From Endozoicomonadaceae bacterium (GTDB lineage: Bacteria; Pseudomonadota; Gammaproteobacteria; Pseudomonadales; Endozoicomonadaceae): a stretch of 18,231 bases of DNA. The translations under genes were made by a program, and so were the position numbers. The stretch spans positions 1 through 18,231 of the forward strand of contig JAAOIJ010000059.1 of NCBI GenBank assembly GCA_015163815.1, in the 5' to 3' direction. A model generated the notes under the pieces. That model did not search any database and was not told where the DNA came from. It worked only from the letters and a program-made list of their open reading frames with translations. This document shows, one piece after another, positions 13,512 through 18,231 of this stretch (position 1 is its first letter; every line of letters starts with the position of its first letter).

Positions 13512-14468
13512 TTAATGCAAAATATCGTTCAAAAAATCTAAATGAAAGCTTTCAGGTATCGGCGCTTCAAAAATTTGGAGTGTATTATTAGGCATAGGTA
13601 TTTCTAATTTCCACGAATGCAGCATTAAACGATGAATACCTTTTAACTTTATTTTCCGATTGAAATCAAAATCGCCATATTTTTTATCTCCTATAATAGG
13701 ATAACCTGACATTTGCGCATGCACACGAATTTGATGCGTTCTACCCGTTTCAGGTTTTGCTTGTAAACAAGTTAATTGATCAGATATACGGTGTAATATT
13801 TCAAAATAAGTACACGACTCTTTTCCATCATACATTACACGAACTAACTGATCAGCATATGGATGCTGCGTTCTTTGTAATGGTAAATCTACCTTCATTT
13901 TTCTAGCAGGCCATTTACCTTTTACCCATAATTGATATGTTTTTTGTATTTTATTTAAACGAAACAAATCATGTAAATATCTTAAATTTTTTCTATTTTT
14001 TGCAACTAACAGGCAACCTGATGTATCTTTATCAATGCGATGCGCTAATTCTAAACCTGGACAATCTGGATACATATATTTTAAACATTCAACTAATCCA
14101 ACAGTCACCCCACTACCAGCATGCACAGGCAGACCTGTGGGCTTATTGATCACTAAAATATTTTCATCTTCAAACAAGATCGATTCTCTTATTTTTTCTT
14201 TTAATGATAAACAATCTGTTTTTAAATCTATTTTCCTATCTATTGCTAATGGTGGAATACGCACAACATCACCGACATTTAACTTGAAACTACTTTTTGC
14301 TCTTTTTTTATTCACTCGAACTGAACCTTTCCTAATCATCTTATAAATCAATGATTTTGGTATTTTCCTATATTTCGACATTAAAAAGTTATCTAAACGC
14401 TGAAACGCATTTGTTTCGCTGATTTCAGCCTGTATAACAGGCTGCACTTGCTTTTCATTCTCTGGCAT
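13512..14468 (-). CDS. rluC: 23S rRNA pseudouridine synthase RluC
   Basis: RluC converts U955, U2504 and U2580 of 23S rRNA to pseudouridine in E. coli. The 318-residue protein (319 in E. coli) has an N-terminal S4 RNA-binding domain (about 22-85, with QRLDNFLMSKYRKIPKSLIY and the GSVRVNKKRAK loop) and a RluA-type synthase domain. The domain shows ENILVINKPTGLPVHAGSG, the catalytic motif HRIDKDTSG at 143-151 with D146 as the expected nucleophile, and KPETGRTHQIRVHAQMSGYP. The ATG at 14468 has GGAA seven bases upstream. It diverges from rne, the same arrangement as in E. coli, which supports RluC over the related RluA or RluD. Full specificity cannot be read from the sequence. Confidence 0.93.
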   Translation of the reverse strand: MPENEKQVQPVIQAEISETNAFQRLDNFLMSKYRKIPKSLIYKMIRKGSVRVNKKRAKSSFKLNVGDVVRIPPLAIDRKIDLKTDCLSLKEKIRESILFEDENILVINKPTGLPVHAGSGVTVGLVECLKYMYPDCPGLELAHRIDKDTSGCLLVAKNRKNLRYLHDLFRLNKIQKTYQLWVKGKWPARKMKVDLPLQRTQHPYADQLVRVMYDGKESCTYFEILHRISDQLTCLQAKPETGRTHQIRVHAQMSGYPIIGDKKYGDFDFNRKIKLKGIHRLMLHSWKLEIPMPNNTLQIFEAPIPESFHLDFLNDILH

Positions 14469-14566
14469 TATTTTGTTCCATAAACTGTTTTTTGATACAT
14501 TTTTACGTATTCTATTTGATGAATATAGTAAGAACTGGTATATTCTACAGATAAGCTCGTAAATGT

Positions 14567-14604
14567 GTTAGCGATCTATTCAATAAATCACTCAAAATGC
14601 TAAC
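14567..14604. repeat. Inverted repeat between rluC and rne
   Basis: GTTAGC (14567-14572) and GCTAAC (14599-14604) are perfect inverted words 26 bp apart, about 100 bp upstream of rluC and 125 bp before the rne promoter candidate. It may be an operator or nothing. The surrounding bases from 14469 to 14726 are AT-rich and otherwise show no clear feature. Confidence 0.25.
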
Positions 14605-14726
14605 GATTATTCGACATAACGCGGTAAGTAAGTTTTCAGTTTAAAAACTTAAAAAAATTAAATACATTTTAAGCTTCTGAATATTAAATAATTTTAATTT
14701 ATTTTTTATAAACACAATAGTGCTAT

Positions 14727-14755
14727 TTGTTAAATAATTATAATCAAGCTATGAT
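14727..14755 (+). promoter_or_regulatory. Candidate rne promoter
   Basis: TTGTTA (14727-14732) and TATGAT (14750-14755) match -35 and -10 boxes at 4/6 and 5/6, with the ideal spacer of 17 bp. Transcription would start near 14762, about 360 nt before the rne ATG. That is strikingly close to the 361-nt leader of E. coli rne. Confidence 0.55.
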
Positions 14756-14761
14756 ATTATA

Positions 14762-15125
14762 TAGAGTAGAGGGACATTTGATTATTTAGCCTTAAAAAAA
14801 TACTGAAAGCAATTGAATTTTTATCCCAGACATCTCTCAATTGCCTGAAGAATTAGACAATAGCATAAGTAATCATTAAGACATAATAGGCTGTGCAGCC
14901 AAAAAAATGTCGCAATATATTAACATGGATCATGTTCACATACTGAACATAGTAAAACGACTATAAAAAATCAGTTTTACGAAACATGTCAAAGCGACTT
15001 ATAAACCAGGATCATTTCAGTTTATTTTTAGTAGATATACAAGAATTTAATTCACAAAAATCTGATCATATCCTAATAATTGATCTTTTTACACAGATAC
15101 CTTTGAGGTAATCAATTTAATTTTC
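14762..15125 (+). promoter_or_regulatory. Long structured rne 5' leader
   Basis: The leader can form several perfect stems: GCAATTGA/TCAATTGC (14809-14816 with 14837-14844), AACATG/CATGTT (14922-14936, 3-nt loop), ATGTTC/GAACAT (14932-14937 with 14945-14950), and GTAAAAC/GTTTTAC (14952-14958 with 14974-14980). The second and third share bases and exclude each other. In E. coli hairpins of the rne leader let RNase E cut its own mRNA; the same role is inferred here. GAGG at 15105-15108 is 17 bases from the ATG. Some frames in the leader look protein-like (IPDISQLPEELDNSISN, MSQYINMDHVHILNIVKRL), so a decayed or very short gene here is an alternative. Confidence 0.5.
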
Positions 15126-17636
15126 ATGAAAAGAATGCTCATTAATGCCACTCAACCTGAAGAGTTGAGAGTTGCTCTTGTCAATGGACAAAAATTATAT
15201 GATATTGATATAGAACCTAGCGTAAGAGAACAAAAAAAGGCAAACATTTACAAAGGGAAAGTCACTCGTATTGAACCCAGCTTAGAAGCTGCATTCATTG
15301 ATTTCGGGAGCGACCGACATGGCTTTTTACCTTTAAAAGAAGTAGCGCCTTTCTTTATTAATTCAAACCATAACAGCAATACTGCTTCCAAAAATATATT
15401 ATTTGAAAATCAAGAAATCCTGGTACAAGTTGAACGAGAAGAAAGAGGCACAAAAGGTGCTGCCTTGACTACTTTTATCACACTTGCTGGACGTTATCTT
15501 GTTTTAATGCCTAATAATCCTGGCGCTGGCGGTATTTCACGTCGAATTGACGGGGATGAAAGAATAGAATTAAAAAAAATATTAAATCAAATGACACTAC
15601 CCGTAGATATGGGCGTCATTGTTAGGACAGCAGGACTAGGGCGTAATATCGAAGAATTACAATGGGATTTAAACTATTTAGTTCAAATATGGACCGCAAT
15701 ACAAACTGCCTATCAAAAGAAAGCAGGGCCTTTCTTAGTCTATCAAGAAAGCGACCTAATTACCCGTGCAATCCGAGATTACCTTAGACAAGATATTACT
15801 GAAGTATTGATTGATGACGCACAAGCATATGCGCAAGCACTCGATTTGATTGAACGAGTCATGCCTCACTATAAAAATAAAATCAAACTATATACCGATT
15901 CAAAACCATTATTTAATCGATTTCATATTGAAAGTCAGATTGAATCTGCTTTTGAGCGTGAAGTCACGTTACCTTCAGGAGGATCTATTGTCATTGATCC
16001 GACAGAAGCTTTAGTGTCTATTGATATCAACTCGTCTCGCGCAACCAAAGGAATTGATATTGAAGAAACCGCGCTTAATACGAACTTAGAAGCCGCAGAT
16101 GAAATTGCAAGACAATTAAGATTACGAGATATAGGTGGCTTAATTGTCATTGATTTTATTGATATGAGTAATCCAAAAAATCAACGACTAGTTGAACAAA
16201 TGATTAAAGAATCTTTGCAAATGGATAGGGCTCGCGTACAAATTGGCCGTATTTCAAAATTTGGCTTATTAGAAATGTCTCGACAAAGATTACGTCCTTC
16301 TTTAGAAGAAACCAGCGGATCAGTATGCCCTCGATGCAAAGGTCAAGGCAGCATTCGAGACATTAAATCATTAGCTTTATCGATTTTACGCATTATTGAA
16401 GAAAAATCAATGAAAGATAAGACATCAGAAATTCGAATACAAGTACCAATTTCTGTCGGCACTTTTTTACTCAATGAAAAAAGACAAGCTATTGAAAAAT
16501 CAGAACAAATGAATCAAGTTAAAATTGTTGTGATACCTGATTTGAACCTAGAAACGCCTCATTATGAAATACAATGCTTAACTTCAGAACAAACAGACTC
16601 AACCGATAGTTTTTTACACATTACGCCTACTGCAAAAAAAGATCTAAAAAATATAGATAATACAGATAGTATCTCATCTACCCATACGCCAGCAGTTAGT
16701 AATTTATCGATCAAACATGCCCCGAGAACTAAAAAAAACATCCTCAAATATATACTCAATTTTTTATTCACTAATTTATCCTTTTCACGTCAAAAAATAA
16801 AAACCAAGTCAAATACAAAAAAACCGCATCATTTCAATAAAAAACCATTGAATAATAATCGACCTTTTAGCAATCCAAGAGATACCAATCGAAATAAACC
16901 CAACACTTTACAGAAAGAATTTCAAACGACAAAAAAACAATATACGCAAAAAACAGATCCAAAAATTTATGACTCAAATCTTAAGCAAACAACTTCAACT
17001 AGTGCAACTCAAATTACTGAAGAATTAGCGCGCCGACCCAAAAGACTCAATAATAAACGCCGCAGCAATCGTCCATCTAAGCGAGAAGATTTACAAGAAA
17101 ATGTAGCCTCACAAAATACATATGAAACGATGTCATCTGCATCTTCAATAGATGAACAAACAATGCCATCAAATACAACACAAATAGAACAAAAATCGAT
17201 ACCTGCTCATACACAAACAACACAAAAAAATTATAAAAATCAAAGCCCTAATCATACTAAAAAATATGGCCATCATTTTAACCAAAAACCAAATGCATCC
17301 GGACCATTACTATTTCCACAAAATACCCCATTACCTTCCATAGAAGACAATTTACACGAAGAAGACACGATTATAATACCTAAAGAAAAAAATACTGCTT
17401 CAATCAATAGTCCTCTAAAAATGGATGAAAACCATCAAAATGACCAGGCTATATCATTGATATCAACCAAGCCGATCACACAAAAAACCTGCGAAGACAT
17501 ACAAATAAAACCTGCTACTGAACAACCAGTGATACCAGTCAACCTGGTGGTAGACTTTTCTATTCCTGCTGAACAGCCTGATACATCATCAGAAGCCAGG
17601 CAACGTGCTCACAATGATCCAAGAAGTAAAAAATAA
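15126..17636 (+). CDS. rne: Ribonuclease E
   Basis: RNase E is the membrane-attached endonuclease that starts mRNA decay and processes rRNA and tRNA. The N-terminus is MKRMLINATQPEELRVAL, as in E. coli. The S1 domain follows (about 36-120, NIYKGKVTRIEPSLEAAFID). The 5' sensor has RTAGLG at 167-172. The DNase I-like site has D300 (VSIDINS) and D343 (IVIDFIDM), the equivalents of E. coli D303 and D346. The zinc link is CPRC at 401-404. After about 480 the sequence is low in complexity, like an RNase E scaffold. It keeps a likely membrane-binding amphipathic helix at 537-553 (KNILKYILNFLFTNLSF) and an Arg-rich, probably RNA-binding patch at 636-653 (ARRPKRLNNKRRSNRPSK). Total length is 836 residues, against 1061 in E. 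coli; the long tail favours RNase E over RNase G. Confidence 0.97.
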   Translation: MKRMLINATQPEELRVALVNGQKLYDIDIEPSVREQKKANIYKGKVTRIEPSLEAAFIDFGSDRHGFLPLKEVAPFFINSNHNSNTASKNILFENQEILVQVEREERGTKGAALTTFITLAGRYLVLMPNNPGAGGISRRIDGDERIELKKILNQMTLPVDMGVIVRTAGLGRNIEELQWDLNYLVQIWTAIQTAYQKKAGPFLVYQESDLITRAIRDYLRQDITEVLIDDAQAYAQALDLIERVMPHYKNKIKLYTDSKPLFNRFHIESQIESAFEREVTLPSGGSIVIDPTEALVSIDINSSRATKGIDIEETALNTNLEAADEIARQLRLRDIGGLIVIDFIDMSNPKNQRLVEQMIKESLQMDRARVQIGRISKFGLLEMSRQRLRPSLEETSGSVCPRCKGQGSIRDIKSLALSILRIIEEKSMKDKTSEIRIQVPISVGTFLLNEKRQAIEKSEQMNQVKIVVIPDLNLETPHYEIQCLTSEQTDSTDSFLHITPTAKKDLKNIDNTDSISSTHTPAVSNLSIKHAPRTKKNILKYILNFLFTNLSFSRQKIKTKSNTKKPHHFNKKPLNNNRPFSNPRDTNRNKPNTLQKEFQTTKKQYTQKTDPKIYDSNLKQTTSTSATQITEELARRPKRLNNKRRSNRPSKREDLQENVASQNTYETMSSASSIDEQTMPSNTTQIEQKSIPAHTQTTQKNYKNQSPNHTKKYGHHFNQKPNASGPLLFPQNTPLPSIEDNLHEEDTIIIPKEKNTASINSPLKMDENHQNDQAISLISTKPITQKTCEDIQIKPATEQPVIPVNLVVDFSIPAEQPDTSSEARQRAHNDPRSKK

Positions 17637-17665
17637 TTTACAATAAATCATTCGAGTCAGTAATA

Positions 17666-17684
17666 AAAATAGGTTGTCTATTTT
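17666..17684 (+). terminator. Possible rne terminator
   Basis: AAAATAG (17666-17672) and CTATTTT (17678-17684) form a perfect 7-bp stem with loop GTTGT, 30 bp after the rne stop. The right arm supplies a short T run, but only one G-C pair is present and no longer T tract follows. This is a weak candidate. Confidence 0.3.
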
Positions 17685-18022
17685 ATAGCAAGACACTCTT
17701 CATGAGAATAAAGTAGTTTTTACAATCAATCAAAAATTATTTGATCATTTTTGCATACTGTAGACTTTAAGGCTCCAAGCTAGACACATATAAGAACCAT
17801 CGTCAAGCATGCTCAATACCATCCTGGTTTTATAGGCTTATTACTCAATAAGCTAACTGAATATTCTAAAAAAAACTTTATATAACAAGATGGTCTCTGT
17901 ATCTTTGATTTCACATTCAATCTGATAGAAAACATTTTTTGTTTACAAATCAATAACTTATAGTTTATTATGATACTTGACATGTCATCCAAATGATTAC
18001 ACACTGCTGTATCTTTTTATTA
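17685..18022. other. Intergenic stretch without a clear gene
   Basis: AT-rich DNA between rne and the insertion sequence. A plus-strand frame around 17800 reads IRTIVKHAQYHPGFIGLLLN and then KLTEYSKKNFI before a stop, which might be a trace of a decayed gene. The opposite strand has a 63-codon ORF (17813-18004) of random-looking composition. TGACATGTCA at 17978-17987 is a perfect 10-bp palindrome. I see nothing else I can support. Confidence 0.4.
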
Positions 18023-18231
18023 GGGCGCGTCCTCATTCTGAATTCACCCAAATAATAGCACACGCAATATAAATCATCGCTTTAAAATGCCTATCTAGCT
18101 TATCAAAACGTGTTGAAATACTTCTAAAATGTTTTAATCTAGCAAATAAATTTTCAACAAGATGCCTTGATTTATAAATATTTTTTTTAAAATGAATAGC
18201 AGGTTTTTTAGTGTTAGAACGTTTTGGAATC
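18023..18231 (-). mobile_element. 3' end of an IS5-family element (IS427/IS1031 type)
   Basis: The element continues past the right edge. Its left boundary in this window is probably at 18021-18023, where TTA is followed by GGGCGCGTCCTC, a GC-rich block that stands out in AT-rich surroundings and lies just after the transposase stop. This fits a terminal inverted repeat next to a TA-containing target site. The other end lies outside the window, so the repeat pair cannot be verified. Confidence 0.7.
18033..18230 (-). CDS. IS5-family transposase, C-terminal part
   Basis: The open frame enters from the right edge and ends with TGA at 18033 after 65 residues. It contains IPKRSNTKKPAIHFKKNIYK, SRHLVENLFARLKHFRSIST, RFDKLDRHFKAM and AIIWVN. 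This is the conserved C-terminus of IS427/IS1031-type IS5 transposases, where RHLVERFFxxLKHFRxIATRYDK holds the catalytic Glu (here the Glu of HLVEN) and a following Arg/Lys. The frame is intact in the window, so the element may be recent or active. Many members of the group make the transposase by frameshifting from two ORFs; this would be the second ORF. Its start is outside the window. Confidence 0.9.
   Translation of the reverse strand: MPKRSNTKKPAIHFKKNIYKSRHLVENLFARLKHFRSISTRFDKLDRHFKAMIYIACAIIWVNSE

Noticed and set aside
14889..14900. GGCTGTGCAGCC hairpin, considered as a terminator in the rne leader
   Set aside because: It is followed by an A run on the plus strand, and the T run on the minus strand lies before the stem, not after it.
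17813..18004. A 63-codon minus-strand ORF after rne
   Set aside because: Random-looking composition, no ribosome binding site and no neighbours that support it.
1..18231. CRISPR arrays, tRNA genes, rRNA genes and phage genes
   Set aside because: No regularly spaced repeats, no cloverleaf or T-loop consensus, no rRNA segments and no phage structural motifs were found by reading both strands.

Overview
The window reads as a piece of an AT-rich gammaproteobacterial chromosome. The core genes are gammaproteobacterial in family and in part in arrangement: thrS-infC-rpmI-rplT in a row, rluC divergent from a long RNase E gene, a bacterial LysS, and TmcA, which modifies the elongator tRNA-Met anticodon. 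Low GC, long gene-poor stretches, two insertion-sequence remnants, several decayed reading frames and two large orphan proteins suggest a host-associated or otherwise drifting genome. A Legionellales/Coxiella/Rickettsiella-like lineage is a guess from style, not from a diagnostic marker.

Layout. 1-314 (minus) is the 5' part of an exported protein that runs off the left edge. 324-660 (minus) is a frameshifted relic of an IS256/Mutator-type transposase. 708-6119 (minus) is a translation block transcribed right to left: thrS, infC with an AUU start, rpmI, rplT, then tmcA in the place where pheST-ihfA lies in Escherichia coli. lysS diverges from thrS at 6447. From 7980 to 9268 there is no intact gene; the stretch holds a 17-codon ORF with a strong ribosome binding site, two probable decayed genes on the minus strand, and closely spaced hairpins. 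9269-10261 is an exported coiled-coil orphan with a copy of a degenerate hairpin repeat on each side. 10744-13437 is an 897-residue helical orphan. rluC (13512-14468, minus) and rne (15126-17636, plus) diverge across 657 bp, which contains a good promoter and a leader of about 360 nt with several hairpins before rne. The right edge (18023-18231) is the 3' end of an IS5-family element of the IS427/IS1031 type.

How the genes work together. Most intact genes serve translation and RNA metabolism: two aminoacyl-tRNA synthetases (Thr, Lys), initiation factor 3, ribosomal proteins L35 and L20, a tRNA acetyltransferase, a 23S rRNA pseudouridine synthase and RNase E. Two control features known from E. 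coli appear to be kept: the rare AUU start of infC, which lets IF3 repress itself, and a long structured rne leader of about the length that RNase E uses for self-control. No complete new defence or metabolic system is visible. The least explained parts are the two orphan proteins, the paired hairpin repeats around the first of them, and the hairpin-rich, gene-free stretch at 8.8-9.15 kb.
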